A stretch of DNA of 64,000 nt from Burkholderia sp. FERM BP-3421 (GCF_028657905.1 NZ_CP117780.1:124001-188000), one strand, 5' to 3'; positions 35,401 to 41,100 are shown, numbered from the stretch's first letter. Translations and numbers: made by a program. Notes: a model not told the origin generated them from the sequence alone.

Positions 35401-38115
35401 TTCGCCGCGCGCATTGCGGCGGGCCAGGTCGCCTGTCTTGTAGCAGCGCACGCCGGATATCGTGACAAAGCGCTCCTGTGTGAGTTCGGGCCGGTTTAGA
35501 TAGCCGCGCGCGACGCCCGCCCCGCCGACGTACATTTCGCCGATCTCGCCATCCGGCACCGGCGCACGGTGCTCGTCGAGCAATTGCACGTCGAGGTCGG
35601 GAATCGGATGACCGATCACCGAGGCGCACGCGCCCGTCACATCGGCGGCTGTCACCGGCGCATGGGTGACGTGGACGGTGGTCTCGGTGATCCCGTACAT
35701 GTTTATCAACGCCGGCCGGCTATCTCCGTAGCGCTCGATCCATGGCGCGAGTCGCCCGAAGTCGAGCCTCTCGCCGCCGAACACGACAAGGCGCAACGCC
35801 AATGGGCGCCGCGGCGGGCCCGCCGTCGCCGCGCGCACGACTGCGTAGAATGCGGCCGGTGTCTGATTGAACACAGTCACTTGCTCATCGGCCAGCGTCT
35901 CGAGCAGCCGCACCGGATCCTTGCGCTGCGTCGTGTCCAGGATCACGAGACGGCCGCCGTAAAGCAGCGCGCCCCAGATCTCCCAGACCGAGAAATCGAA
36001 GGCAGCGGAATGAAACAGCGTCCAGACATCGTCCGGGCCAAAGTCGAACCAATGGTTTGTGCGGTCAAACAAACGCAGCACGTTGCCATGCTCGATCATC
36101 ACGCCCTTCGGTTTGCCCGTGGTGCCCGAGGTGTAGATCACGTAGGCGAGATCGCCGCGTCGGACATCGGGCAGCACGAGGGTCGGCTCGCGCTCGACCG
36201 CCGCAGCGATCGCCGCGCCGTCCCGATCGAGCACGACACGGTGCGCGACGCTTTCGACCGCCGCCTCCGAGATCGAGGTCGTGACGACGAAGCGTGCGCC
36301 GCTGTCCTCGCGGATCATTTCAATACGCTGCGCCGGCGAGCCCGGATCGATGGGTACGTAGGCGGCGCCGGCCTTGAGGATCGCGAGGATCGCGGTGATC
36401 AGATCAGGCGATGGCGTGACGCACAGCAACACCAGGTCGCCCGGCCGCACGCCGAGCGACACGAGATGCCGGGCCAGCGCGTCGCTGCCGCGGTCGAGGT
36501 CGCCGTAGGTCATGTGGCGGCCATCGAAGCTCAGCGCGCGTCGCGCGGGATCCCGGCGACTGAGCGCCGTGAAGCGCGCGCAAAGGCTCTTTGCATCCGC
36601 GGCAGGACCATGCGATGCCGGCTGCATCGGGCCGGCGCCGTGACGCCGATCATCGCGCGCCGTCAGCGCGCCGATCGTACGGTCAGGGTCCGTGAGCGCA
36701 TCGTCGAGCACGGCGACGAATGCGTGTCGCAGCGCCTCCGCGTCGTCATGTTCGATCACCGCGGTCTTGTATTTCAGGTTGACGGTCCATCCATCGCCGG
36801 CCTCGACGACTTCACAGGTAACCGGATATTCGTCGCGCTGAAAAATATCAGCGCCGAAGGCAAGTTCGACCGAATCGCCGACCCGATCCGGCAGTGTGCC
36901 GATGTCGATCTCATCGCCGAATTTCTGGTAAGTGAACACGGTCTGGATCGACAGCGGCGCATCCGCATGGCGCGGCAGCGCCTGCAGCAGTCCGGCGAAC
37001 GGATATCCGTGATCGAGCGCGCGGTAGACGTAACGCTGGCAGCCGTCGAGCCATTGCGAAAACGTCTGCGCCGGATTGAGATCACAGACCACGGGCACGA
37101 GATTCGTGAAATTGCCGATCGTCGACGCGAACTCTGCGCCTGGGGGGCGGCCGAGCGTCGGCAGACCGAGTGTGAAGCGCCGCGTACCGCGCCACGCCGA
37201 CAGTGCGAGCGTAAAAGCCCCCATCAGCAGGGTGGATGGACTGAACGAACCGGTCTTGCGCAGCGTGCGCATCCGCATGGCGCGATCGCCGTCGATCGAA
37301 AAGGACAGCCGGCTGGTCGCGAATACCGATGCGTCATCGGCGGCGGGCGGGAGGTTGAGCGCCGCGTCGAGCGGCGGCAAGCCATCAGCGCACTGCGTGC
37401 GCCAGTAGGCCAGACTCTTCTGTCCCGCTGCCGAGTCGAGATGCGCGGCCTCGCGCTGCACGAAATCGAGGAAGCTCGCGCCGCCCAGCGCCTGCGGCAG
37501 CGTGCGCTGCTGCTTCAGCGCGCGGTAGTCCTGCCAGATCGTTGACAGCCAGCGGCTGACGGAGCTGCCATCGCAGATGATGTGATGCACCACGAGCAGC
37601 ACGACCGTTTCACACGACGACGCTTCATAGATATGGATTCGGTAGAGCGGTCCGTCGTGGAGCACGAACGGCACGGCGGCGTCACGCTTCGCGTGCGCGC
37701 GGCAAGCGTCGAGCGACTCGCCGGTCGCGGATTCGTACCATGCCAGTTCCCGCATGGAATCGATGCGCTGTATCAGCGCGTCGCCCTCGGCGACGATGCG
37801 CGCGTTGAGCAGTTGGTGATGATTCAGGAACCGCTGACAGACGCGCCGGAACAGCCCCCTGTCGAACCCGGCGCCGACCGTGCAGGCAACGGCTACGTTA
37901 TAGAGCGGGTCCATCGGGTACAACATTTGCCGCGACCAGATACCTCTCTGGTTACGCGACAGCGGCGCTTGGGCATCGGCCATGAAGTGCCGCTTCAGCC
38001 ATGCATCAACCTCCTCCGTCGGCACGATCTCCCGCTTGCCATCCTCGACGTTCCCGGGTGCCGCCAGTCTCTTTGCGTCGCTCATTGAACCGCTCCCATC
38101 ATGCCCTCGCCTCAT
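14422..38115 (-). CDS. Hybrid NRPS / trans-AT PKS megasynthase (second assembly-line gene), 7897 aa
   Basis: Domains by residue: C 51-480 (HHIICDG at 177); A 510-1010; PCP (Ser1061); KS4 1136-1565; DH 1740-2040; KR 2280-2500; C-methyltransferase 2660-2910; ACPs (Ser2980, Ser3091); MDR-type ER 3185-3507; KS5 3551-3970; DH 4140-4425; pyran-synthase-like DH 4440-4710; KR 4755-5170; ACP (Ser5242); KS6 5341-5760; DH 5935-6215; KR 6458-6685; cMT 6890-7100; ACP (Ser7175); KS7 7261-7680; docking tail 7860-7897. All four KSs keep Cys-His-His. The ATG at 38115 was chosen for the strong purine-rich site just upstream; an ATG at 38085 with GGGAG seven bases upstream is also possible, and a GTG at 38166 is less likely. 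It follows the first PKS gene by 72 bp and precedes the third by 55 bp, so the three probably form one operon. It extends the chain through threonine, a tetrahydropyran and a methyl-diene. Confidence 0.96.
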   Translation of the reverse strand: MRRGHDGSGSMSDAKRLAAPGNVEDGKREIVPTEEVDAWLKRHFMADAQAPLSRNQRGIWSRQMLYPMDPLYNVAVACTVGAGFDRGLFRRVCQRFLNHHQLLNARIVAEGDALIQRIDSMRELAWYESATGESLDACRAHAKRDAAVPFVLHDGPLYRIHIYEASSCETVVLLVVHHIICDGSSVSRWLSTIWQDYRALKQQRTLPQALGGASFLDFVQREAAHLDSAAGQKSLAYWRTQCADGLPPLDAALNLPPAADDASVFATSRLSFSIDGDRAMRMRTLRKTGSFSPSTLLMGAFTLALSAWRGTRRFTLGLPTLGRPPGAEFASTIGNFTNLVPVVCDLNPAQTFSQWLDGCQRYVYRALDHGYPFAGLLQALPRHADAPLSIQTVFTYQKFGDEIDIGTLPDRVGDSVELAFGADIFQRDEYPVTCEVVEAGDGWTVNLKYKTAVIEHDDAEALRHAFVAVLDDALTDPDRTIGALTARDDRRHGAGPMQPASHGPAADAKSLCARFTALSRRDPARRALSFDGRHMTYGDLDRGSDALARHLVSLGVRPGDLVLLCVTPSPDLITAILAILKAGAAYVPIDPGSPAQRIEMIREDSGARFVVTTSISEAAVESVAHRVVLDRDGAAIAAAVEREPTLVLPDVRRGDLAYVIYTSGTTGKPKGVMIEHGNVLRLFDRTNHWFDFGPDDVWTLFHSAAFDFSVWEIWGALLYGGRLVILDTTQRKDPVRLLETLADEQVTVFNQTPAAFYAVVRAATAGPPRRPLALRLVVFGGERLDFGRLAPWIERYGDSRPALINMYGITETTVHVTHAPVTAADVTGACASVIGHPIPDLDVQLLDEHRAPVPDGEIGEMYVGGAGVARGYLNRPELTQERFVTISGVRCYKTGDLARRNARGELEYIGRNDAQVKIRGYRIELGEIEACMNQHPVVEQGVVIAHEHANGTKHLVAYYRARDTATDDEARSHDLRAFVAARLPEYMVPAFFVALAELPLTGNGKFDRQSLSRRPIVLASTDSDVAGASATQQRIRELWQQVLGVAPAHFDQGFFEAGGDSLSVVLLARAIEQAFGHAFTPAKLFRYATVRDIAAYLETHATRPDSSDAAVSVGPRATAADELSRASPVVPDYYDESLAIIGISCEFPGAADHLEFWANLLAGRESVEWLTRAALDEAGVAPDLASHPDYVSARFTIPGKTRFDADFFKLSAKLAEFADPQSRQLLMHAWKAVEDAGYVPGQFDATGVFVSTGNSGYQTLLDNAPDIEQQDRYLAYVMSQGGSTAALISYQLGLTGPSMQIGTNCSSSLVAIDAAFKSLRAGECRQAIVGASTLFPHANAGFLYQPGLNFSSTGHCRTFDVDADGMMAGEGVAVIVLKNARQAVEDGDAIYAVLRSIAVNNDGRQKSGFYAPSAQGQGRVIRTALERAADIDVESIAYVEAHGTGTRLGDPVEVMAIDEVYRQRTGARQFCAIGSVKPNIGHLDTAAGLAGCIKVALALRHRMIPPTINVTTPNPAIDWASSCFRVPHEASPWPEGACPPRAALSSFGLGGTNAHAILEACPDVRAASPDRDAPTGEPRLVLLSAAEPRLLPTMARTLSVFLVVHPDLPFDAVAATLQRGRQPMRHRLAIIATGAQEAAELLERYAAEAIEGATAAPWPAAIVCSRPDAAPSAPGAAADAIAEGLARRDLSALAALWVEGHDVDWSLLHAGAAMRRVHLPTYPFARRRYEVAARSTAAGTAGPRLAVQLATDGSRQVHIRLRRDDDYLDDHRVDGRRVLPAVMTFELLRAAAMTDAAVPDEARLQIEHVVWLRPVICDGEALSLCVELAARGVGQDWRAPVAFRLTGVDDATNERVMFAEGALAFEASGKVDGTDGWIAPEALRQALTENRIDGADWYRGIAAGRVQYGPTYLGLVEAGWNDMGLTARVRLPESVSSSLATFPLHPALLDCALQASVLLDRVRRHGGDPGQWSGMMPARQKLPFFVERVDVLAPLEAEVWVRVQGHEPVATAREARYDIFVHGASGALLVAIREFVTRALPGGNEDRALPAPNPIEMAAQQKNDADTAPLHTLTIAWTPLDERREAGVSTAPIVLFGIGEVPPAELVACFAGRVVRYVPLRSEPDGPALAALPADAALVFALPAGAARIDDAALIDAQRDGVVAVFRWLRALIGHGFEQVDLDCTFVVERTQRVRAGDSIAPVHAGLIGLAQSLAGEYGHWRVRLLDVGGFADLPTPAGWPNAEGKVVFAWRDGRWFTRSLVETAMPTSCPTLYRQGGHYVVLGGAGGIGRTWTETMIRDYRARVVWLGRKPRNREIDDEIARLGKLGPAPIYLQADATDPASLRRARHRLTELGLDTLHGVVHSALVLDDRGIAAMSDAQFARALDAKVATSVNLARVFGDGDLDFMLFYSGTISFVNPAGQSNYAAGCSFQDAYAMALADQRRCAVKLVHWGYWGHVGAVATPEYRRRMAAAGVGSVEPEAAMQRLAQFMQDNHMRQIAIESRLRARGAAIDTPQATDARPAGTPTDAHRSHPDAQGWSRLLQRVDALREHNGLRDPVVEHAALLMVRQVLGALDALPVDRTHDGAYRAGPRSRLAAIYERWYQESCRQLQLHALIDVSGGATGHATRATEDAHAAWARVRDHYRAHLSVRAGIELMDACLRNLPAILRGELAATTVMFPDSSMRLVENVHRNHPIADYFNEGVAEAVIDHVRHRVARERGVRLRILEIGAGTGGTSSKVLPNLLPWREQIEEYRYTDLSKSFLFYAEDTYGADAPFLKTAILDIEAPTTDDHPHADKFGSYDMVIAANVLHATRDIGRTLRHAKAFMRDGGVLVLNEMSENCAFSHLTFGLLEGWWRYDDEPVRIPGCPGLSPLEWRRQLERAGFVDVQFPLGDAQPLGQQVIVAQCRQRAWLRAERDEARGADAVRGGRAARTGATAPGSGAALEPILATLLAEVLRIDPADVDHERSFSDIGLDSILAIQLTNRLNARLGIQLGTIELFDHNTVAQLAAHLTNRHRVTEAAGGSAPAPAPCETATNAAAGPSSRAATGDVLERVTVMLREHVARAVRVREDEIDLHRSFADQGVDSIISVQIVNRINKLFGLRIATTVMFDHNTVGRLAAHLCERHGAALAKAVQTEASTPPDAAAPDVAPARAAATALSARESEPSRTASAPPAAGPGSICAVLIDGPGEIEDLSIAAVASRGLDHDEVRVAVRAFSLNFSDLLCARGLYPNMPPYPFVPGNEAAGVVIEVGAGVSTFRPGDEVVCLCQGCHAEQVICTTSQVFAKPASWSFEEACALPIVGITMIDAFSKAALARGERILIQTATGGTGLIAVQLAMHRGAEIFATAGSEAKLRYLRDLGIAHTINYRTEDFAQELARLAPGGVDVVINTLGGDALQKGIDSLGPGGRYIEIAMTSLRSARSIDLSSLSDNQTFYSVDLARMGARDPRKIARYWDELVSLTEQGVVRPTISEVVAFRDVHDAYRRLADRGNIGKIVVRVDQSSAPRPRERERGANLPARDAAASGAPDGATEPAGAGARVVRDDDIAIIGMSGRFARSPDLDAFWSHLASGTSLIAPVTRWDLGDGDARCETGSFLDDLSTFDPFFFKISGTEARYMDPQQRLFLEEAWKALEDAGHAGELDKQRRCGVYVGCSGGDYHLLFPGPGASDGDTRARPPIQSYWGNAVSVIPARISYFLDLHGPAVAIDTACSSSLVALHMACAALRSGEVSMALCGGVFVQCTAGFYQQAQRAGMLSTTGNCYAFDARADGFVPGEGVGAIVLKRLGDAIADGDHIDGVILASGINQDGSTNGITAPSARSQEELETDVYDRFGIDPRELQMVEAHGTGTPLGDPIEFTALANAFGRYTRDRGFCALGSVKTNIGHTTTTAGIAGVLKILLALRHRQLPPSCNFERPNPEIELDDSPFYVNTRLRPWRVETGRRRMAAVSSFGFSGTNAHVVIAEAPPIALGNPRSAPGQPELLVVSAQTHAQLNAQLERMAAFASGGAARDLSLADIAFTLADGRRHMRYRWACVASSVEEFAAYCGAGVPSSPSTSTAVFQGDANEALSPHVADRVGDADLISQARRFVAGGRLDSARWTGRGCRRVRLPVYPFARESYWVETPGEERNPWPPLEVAEAGIGPVWRFSRRLEGSEPFLRDHRVLGESWLPAVVYWEMTRWSARQAAPEAPATDPVVLRDVIWQHPLSLAAGPRVVEVRLERDAAVALSPRFRFVIESRLAEPDDAAARLTHCSGSVEIMRTDDAGASCLLDLSAFRRQAEELDVAECYRAFAALGIEFGPSHRGLKKLYRYRDQLLAQVGRSGAAGIDDGYLLSPTITDAALQVHIGNVLGTGTDVLPLPYAMDSLTIVDAPSDPSWVWIRQGREGAREHSPSSMLHDIDVFDEEGRLLLAMRGCRSAPARRRRIAAPIHPLVHERVDGPDLRYRSEFIGDEFFLDGHRIAGVKILPAACYLEMAREVSQRVGARGGVLRDIFWLAPYQAPDLPGGARPAPITVQMEASGERHCRVVSTGADGRETTHFVGRWAQEAVPDAIGAVDVDAILRRTSTRLARDAMNALVEATSSFGAPFQVMTWLQHGADEALAAYRLPAGQSGPYHWHPGILSAALGAVEIWIAARGETGAHRLPYGIGSMIDHARPTDAGYIHVRRVSGERAMLDRYDIDLLDADGRITASLRGYSVRPWLSSDHPDAADAGSSRAAISVMTGTPRWRDAPTPAPATARADDAVDRLFFVPDHDTALHAWLRDLDPAARLCPLPCGAIVDDDGMARVGRVEAAYRQAFEAIRAVADGAGTRAVHLLMLVHDACRDEAMPSLQALIATAALEYERIAAKTVFYAPAGVADPSAAAYRERLRRELLSPEADEPEVRLALSGERQTRRVAAAELPARAAADERRDGVLAAHPLEPGDVVWLVGGMGGIGQHVARDLAARGLRVTISGRSVDPAAWRAFRETASTAGERLDALAVDIADADDVKRAVASIVAKHGRIDAVIHSAGVIGDAYLRHGRAVDAEPVFASKLRGGANLDDATRDLDLKCFVLFSSLSALGSPGQAAYAVANAYLNQLALQRNRAALGGRRRGRSFAIGWPLWLDGGMAMAPERRALMRERTGLDSLTTDQGLAILDAVLNACRIATPEDGVLLVAPGPDRERIVRALDARFVETEPDAGVAAGHAADIDLPESTRLRAAVLDLLKATVAAQQTIAAAKIDDGALFLDLGYDSISLIGLARDLGARVGLTLQPTLFFEYPVLVDVADHLVASHRDRLAAHLGGRPASARAAVGSNEPASVSDSADESRRAQAAGVASGESARQADPVTTRDRVAVIGMSCRFPGSDSPDAFWRNLTENLDLVGRATGPRASLLSSVTTPSEGGFVDDIERFDPQFFGLTPMEAEFMDPQFRLFLQCAWRAVEDAGYRIGDLAKRRVGVFVGVTTSDYRDLWLSRIGAESATHLGLAHFMIANRASYQFDLRGPSEVIDTACSSSLVAIHRACESLACGNCEIAIVGGVNVIANPAVTEAAVAAGMLSPDGRCKTFDSSANGFGRGEGVGVVVLKRMADALADGDHLDAVVVASGENHGGRSSSPSAPNPDAQRQLIVDIYRRSGIDPASVGYVEAHGTGTALGDPIEIKALVRAFAELADGRPAEAPHCAIGSVKANIGHLEAAAGISAFIKTVLMLKHGKIPGNPHLKQPNPYLELDDSPFTLASETCDWPASHRRAGVSSFGLGGSNAHIVLDAADAYPAAAPGNVPEPASGPVAIGLSARRPAELDAIAVALLDFLSAPTAAMPSLRDLAFTLDRGRETHPHRLAFLATDIDDVRRKLARVNAGDDAATLAAHGVVVSRAGDDSATRHAHLLAGAYHDLAERAPEVLRDLGAWVRGEIDTWRGPLAARGRRVSLPTYPFGGKSYWLPEAPRSVSAASSVLHPLLHREVSAEAGIRRFASIFSGEECFLADHRVQGQRLLPGVASLEMALAAACLAAGETGDSGATLRNVVWSRPVIWGAAHSDVALSLSAGAVPRAWRYRLGVGGDDTYGEGEVALTAMPPVRTLDLERMRAERDGSRVSAEACYRRYREVGIEYGPSHRGLERLYLGSGDVLAEIALPAGSVDAAGAFRLHPGLLDAAWQAVIGLTIDRGQHEASLPFALDEIRIVQPPRASRLWAWIRPGDDGAASVDMDIALPDGRIAIELRGLHTRQQVAPAASAPRDEGAVTGDGGLLPAGEVTLSPVWESLPAQDGAVPSGPRELWVFGSNEAVRAALEGTRTVICFDSLDGTDDAFRRTLKAYAETARAEAPHLLWISGGGENPDLDPDALIARQSRGILPLFRLINALIEAGLDSVPLALTVVTRRLHALGDETDNDISDAGVVGLVGTVAHEYPHWTVRHWDVDAPVDDGRFFRRLDTHLITTAGADGDVRVHRGGRWHRQRLARVVDEGRADPVYREGGVYLVIGGAGGLGRTWSRHMIERFGAQIVWLGRRAPDDEIRAHLAALSALGRGGITYLQADATDAVALKRARAAIMEQFGALHGIVHAPIVLADRSLARMDETAFRLSYDAKLKTCANLYPLFAREPLDFVLFFSSLNAFSRSAGQGNYVAGCTFTDAYARKLDTRLACDVKVINWGYWGDVGIVAGARHRERALAAGLDSISAEDGLRAIDALLARPGSQVAYVRTARPIAARHYDSTTLVCRYPRTIPAVEAARFAARPAADLDAVSRETLGFRQRVGALAERLMLATLQQVALAPASGANAPAGTFDERLRADAPPHVDAYAAWLAQSHRLLVAAGHLSVDGEFLSCRAPACSLDALWQDWRGLAEEYAQQPGYVAQLELLESCLRALGEILRGDVAATDVMFPGGGISRVEGIYRNNAVSDHFNHVQSEAIAAYVEARVRMQPDAQLRLLEIGAGTGGTTDGLLRRLEPWRAHIAEYCYTDVSKAFLIHGETRYGERYPFLSTKRFDVEKAPAGQGIAENHYDVVLATNVLHATASMRDTMRHLKAILRPSGIAVVNEVSEVNVLGHVTFGLLPGWWRSVDPELRIPGGPALSPSAWATLGAAEGLRPLGFPAREQHALGQQIIVFESDGVVRRALTADASPATGSALTRPDVRARSTRTGDSHGTTATVSEEMRFNGALAFVQRLVADTLKIDLDELPPDEHFQSIGLDSILVVQLTNQLRRYFDGITSPLLFKVSTVRALTEHLWLAERERLLEHAHGAVPGADEASAVAAVGDRGTGAVHGIRPAVPDDGIADSDVAIIGMSGRFPGAPDLAAFWRILRDGVNCISEVPPARWRWQDYDDPELSETDRIYTRWGGFIEDIDRFDPLFFQISPKDAEKMDPQERLFLEEAYRAIEDAGYTPCGLSEAGSVGVFVGAMNGTYNAQPNFWSIANRVSYCFDLSGPSMAIDTACSSSLTALHTALESLHCGSCDAAIVGGVSLIVDPVQYQGLCAMTMLSPGNRCKAFGADADGFVDGEGVGVFVLKPLRKALADGDAIHGVLKGSAINAGGKTHGYTVPNPARQSETLRRALERARVAPAEIGYIEAHGTGTALGDPIEIAALTDVFEGSTDIEDGTGAACPIGSVKSNIGHLESAAGVAGVAKVLLQLRHRQLVASLHAAEGNPEIDFSRTPFRVQQNLADWTPRVTRGGSPARIAGVSSFGAGGANAHVIVAEPPMRRDERTPIAQGPVILVLSARSADRLRRKVADLVRHLETDGAGVALADLAFTLQTGREPMPWRVAWLADSVEGALDQLRDWLAREDATGTDASVFGAAARQADAVARRMLDDRDLASLARIWTDGARVDWARLCDGEVARPRRLHLPTYPFAGGSYWRAPTARDKERVAHAGDGTGRADEEHTDAFNEALYASVIDHLINQELDPQAALRVVQSGR
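14425..16335 (-). other. KS7 plus C-terminal docking tail (upstream half of a split module)
   Basis: A complete KS (Cys7417, His7552, His7596) is followed by its linker and a helical tail rich in Asp/Glu/Gln at the C-terminus (about 7860-7897). The DH-KR-ACP that belong to this KS begin the next gene, so the tail must dock on that gene's N-terminal helices. Confidence 0.85.
16471..22095 (-). other. Module KS6-DH-KR-cMT-ACP (alpha-methyl alkene)
   Basis: KS6 has Cys5500, His5635, His5679. The DH has His5973-x3-Gly-x4-Pro and Asp6139/Gln6143. The KR has GGAGGLG and Tyr6609. The methyltransferase shows EIGAGTGG at 6915. The ACP Ser is 7175. The set predicts a trisubstituted, methyl-bearing double bond, matching the first alkene of the FR901464-type diene. 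Confidence 0.88.
22276..27465 (-). other. Module KS5-DH-PS-KR-ACP (tetrahydropyran formation)
   Basis: KS5 is complete (Cys3717, His3852, His3892). Two DH-fold domains follow. The first keeps both catalytic residues (His4169, Asp4347); the second does not. The KR has GGMGGIG and Tyr5077; the ACP Ser is 5242. The first DH would form an enoyl thioester and the second fold could close the ring by oxa-Michael addition, presumably of the threonine beta-hydroxyl. Confidence 0.82.
23986..24798 (-). other. Second, pyran-synthase-like DH domain of module 5
   Basis: Residues 4440-4710 keep the H-x3-G-x4-P half-site (His4466, Gly4470, Pro4475). The second catalytic motif is altered: the Asp is Ser4630 and the usual Gln is Gly4634. 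Pyran synthases of trans-AT systems are DH relatives that keep the His and lose the Asp, and they sit directly after a working DH, as here. A simply dead DH is the alternative. Confidence 0.65.
27595..34710 (-). other. Module KS4-DH-KR-cMT-ACP-ACP-ER (fully reduced, alpha-methyl)
   Basis: KS4 has Cys1305, His1442, His1482. The DH has His1771 and Asp1950/Gln1954. The KR has an LDD motif (2369-2371, B-type) and Tyr2426. The methyltransferase has EIGAGTGG at 2730. Two ACPs (Ser2980, Ser3091) come before, not after, an MDR-type enoyl reductase (3185-3507; glycine motif near 3332-3335). This is the only in-cis ER seen. The module adds a saturated unit with an alpha-methyl directly after threonine, matching the 5-methyl of the FR901464 tetrahydropyran. 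Confidence 0.9.
34822..37965 (-). other. NRPS module C-A(Thr)-PCP
   Basis: The condensation domain has the intact HHxxxDG motif. The adenylation domain shows its core motifs (A3 at 661-670, A5 near 806, A10 Lys1005). The ten specificity positions, read by alignment to the GrsA Phe domain, are Asp707, Phe708, Trp711, Asn750, Val778, Gly780, Met806, Val814, His815, Lys1005. This is the threonine code apart from a conservative Ile-to-Val change. The PCP has GGDS (Ser1061). A second condensation domain ends the preceding protein, so two act at this junction. Confidence 0.93.
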
Positions 38116-38119
38116 GAAA

Positions 38120-38130
38120 CTCCCCCTCCC
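38120..38130 (-). promoter_or_regulatory. Ribosome binding site deciding the NRPS/PKS start
   Basis: On the minus strand this reads GGGAGGGGGAG, followed after four bases by the ATG at 38115. It is the strongest purine tract among the candidate starts, which is why 38115 was preferred over 38166 and 38085. Confidence 0.6.
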
Positions 38131-38187
38131 GCGGTCGTTGCGCGCGTCCCGCACACCAACCCGCACGCTGCTTCGTTTCGCCCCGCC

Positions 38188-41100
38188 TCATTCGGCGACG
38201 ACTCTCCCCCTGTCCCGCGTTCCGGCCGGATGCAATGAGCCGCGCAGTTGGGCGATCGACAGATCGCCGCCGAGGAACCGTTCGAGCAGCGCCGCCGAAT
38301 CGCCCGTCACGGCGGCGGCGGGTGCGTCGCGCATCGTCGGCGCCCGTCCGCCACGGCCCAGCTCATCGAAGCGCCGGCCGAACGCGGCAATGAGATCCGC
38401 GACCGGAACATCAGGCGTTCGCAGCATCGCGTCGGCCAGCTCCACGATCAATTGCGGGAGCTTTTGCATCGTTTCCTGTTCAAACAGGGCGCGGCGGTAC
38501 GCATGAAAGATGTAGAGACGTCCATCGATTCTCAGAAATTGGAAGAACAGCGACGCAAGCGCCTGATCGAGGAAATGGATGCTGCGCTGTTCGAGCACTG
38601 CGTTCATGTAGGTCGAAACGCCGTGTTCACCGGCGATGTTGACGTTGGCCGTATCCATGTCGGCGCTGTCGAGCACCACGTCGCCAACCATCGCGCCGTA
38701 ACCGGTGTGGCCGTCCACCCCGGCGATCCGGAACAGATCGGCCATGGGCACACGTGTGTGCTGCAGCGCGGTCAATAGAACCCGGCGCACCGCGTACAGC
38801 GTGTCGATCACGCTGCGGCCCGGGTCGAGCTCGAACGGCACGAAGGCGACATTGGAGAAATCGCCGAGGCAGGCGGCCAGTGCCGCGCTATCGCGCTGGT
38901 TGTGGATCACCTGCAGCACCGGACGATCGTTGCCGAAACACTCACGCAGCACAATCGCCAGCACGGCCGCGAATAGCTGCGGATAGGAGATGCCGTGCAC
39001 GCGGCTCAGGTCCTTGATCCGCTCACCAAGCTCCGCCGATACAGGCACGATCTGATTCGTGGCGAGCGCGCGCAACGACGGCGAGGACGTCACCTCCTTG
39101 CGGTATGGCAGACGCATCTCGACCTCGACGCCCGCGAGCGTATCGCGCCACCAGGCGCGATGCGCATCGGCGCTGGCGCCGCGCGCGTCGTGCTGGCGCA
39201 GTGCATAGAACCAGTACTGATCGGCCCACCGCCGGGTGTCGTCACGCGCGCCCGCCTCGCTCCCCAGGCTGCCGTACAACGCCATGAGCTGCGAGAAAAG
39301 CAGTCCCGGCGTGAACGCATCGGCATGCGCGTGATGAGCGACCATGCCGAGATGGAACGCGCCGTCCACCTCCGTGAGCCACATCCGGATTGCCGGACCG
39401 CCGTGCTCCTCGAGAAGGGGATGACTGCGGCGACTTTGGATGAATTGATGGAACGCCTCGCTGCTGTCGATCGAGATCGAGTCGAGCGAGACACAGACGA
39501 GTTCCGATACGCACTGCGCATGGCCGTCGCCGACCGTTATATAGCGCGTGCGCAGCAGGTCCTGCTCCTGAGCAAGCAAGGTCAATGCATGGCGTAGACG
39601 TTCGAGGTCGACTTCGTGGGCATACAGACGGAACACGTGGAACACGTTCCATGCGGTGCTACCCATCCGCTCCGTCCAATGCAGATCCCGCGCCTGTTCC
39701 TGCGACAACGGTGCCCAGAGCTGCCCCGGCTCGAGCATGCCGAGGCACGCGGCGAGTGTGTCCTGGTCGAGACGACGCAACCGCGCATCGATCCCAACCG
39801 ACCGCGCGGCAAGCAGCACTGCTTTGTCCGTGTCGCGGAACACCGCGATGCCGGCATCGAGCAGCTCCGCGAGCATGCGATCGCGATGCGATCGCGATGC
39901 GGGCGTCGGCGCTTGCGGGCGCAGCGCGACCGTAGCAACTTCGGCCGTCGCGCGCAGGGCCGCGAGGCGATCGCCGAACCACGCATACTGCACCGGCGGC
40001 AAGGGTGACGTGTCCGGTCCCGGCGCCTCGCCGCACTGCCCATGCGCGAACGCGCCGAGGGCGTCGAGGTGCGCAAGCAATGCCGCCGGTGTGGACTGGT
40101 CGAGCAAATCGACGAGTGGAATTTCGATGCCGGTCTGTTCCTGGATCGTCGACAGCAGGCGGATGCTCATCAGCGAGTCGAAACCCATCGCACTCCAACT
40201 CGCCTCGGCCTGCGCCGCGTCCGGAACTTCGCCTGTGATCACCGCAATCTGCCGCAGTAGCCAGTGCCTTGGATCTTCCGTGACCGGCTGCGCGGCAACA
40301 TCCTGCGCGACCGGCGACGCCTCGAGCCAGTGCCGGCTGCGTGCGAACGGATAGCCGGGCAGCGACAGCGGCACGCGATCGACCGAGGCGAAGCCGCCTC
40401 GCGCATCGAACGCGATGTCATGCACGTACCACTGCGCAGCCCGATCAAGCGGCAGCGCCGCGCGCGTTGCTCCGAATGCCGCGGCTTCACGTCGCAGGGC
40501 CTCGCGCGTGGGATCGTCATCCGTCGTCGCGCCGACCGTGTTCGTCAGCACCTCGGCATCCGCCTCGTTCGCGACAAAGCGCGCCAGCAAGCGCCCGGCA
40601 TCGGCGCGATCACGGGCAAGCAACGCACAGCGATGACGGAAGTGAAGACGCCGCGAAAGCAAGTGCGCCGACAGCCGCGCCGGTGCCCAGGATTGATCGT
40701 CCATCGCCGCCACATAATCGAGCAGATCGCGGCCACGCTGTCGTAGTGCCTCGGGCGTCGCCGCGGAGAACGCAAGCAGCGTCGGCCCCGTGACGGATGT
40801 CGCGGCTGCGGCCGGCGGTGCCTCGGACACGACCAGATGCACGTTGATGCCGGTCGCGCTATACGAACTGACGCCCGCGCGGCGTGCGGCGCCCGTCCCG
40901 GACGGCCAGGGCCGAGCACGCGCCGGGATCTCGAACAGCCCATCGTCGCCGCCCGCAACGGCCGTCGCGGCATCGACGTTCGCGGTCGGCGGCAGCATCT
41001 CGCGATGTAGTGCGAGGATCACCTTCAGCAGATGCGCCATGCCTGATGCGGCAAACGAATGGCCGACCGTATTCTCGACGGTGCCGAGCGCAAGCGGATG

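Noticed and set aside
38116..38166. GTG start at 38166 for the NRPS/PKS gene
   Set aside because: It lies only 21 bases past the preceding stop with no good ribosome site, whereas the ATG at 38115 has a strong one.
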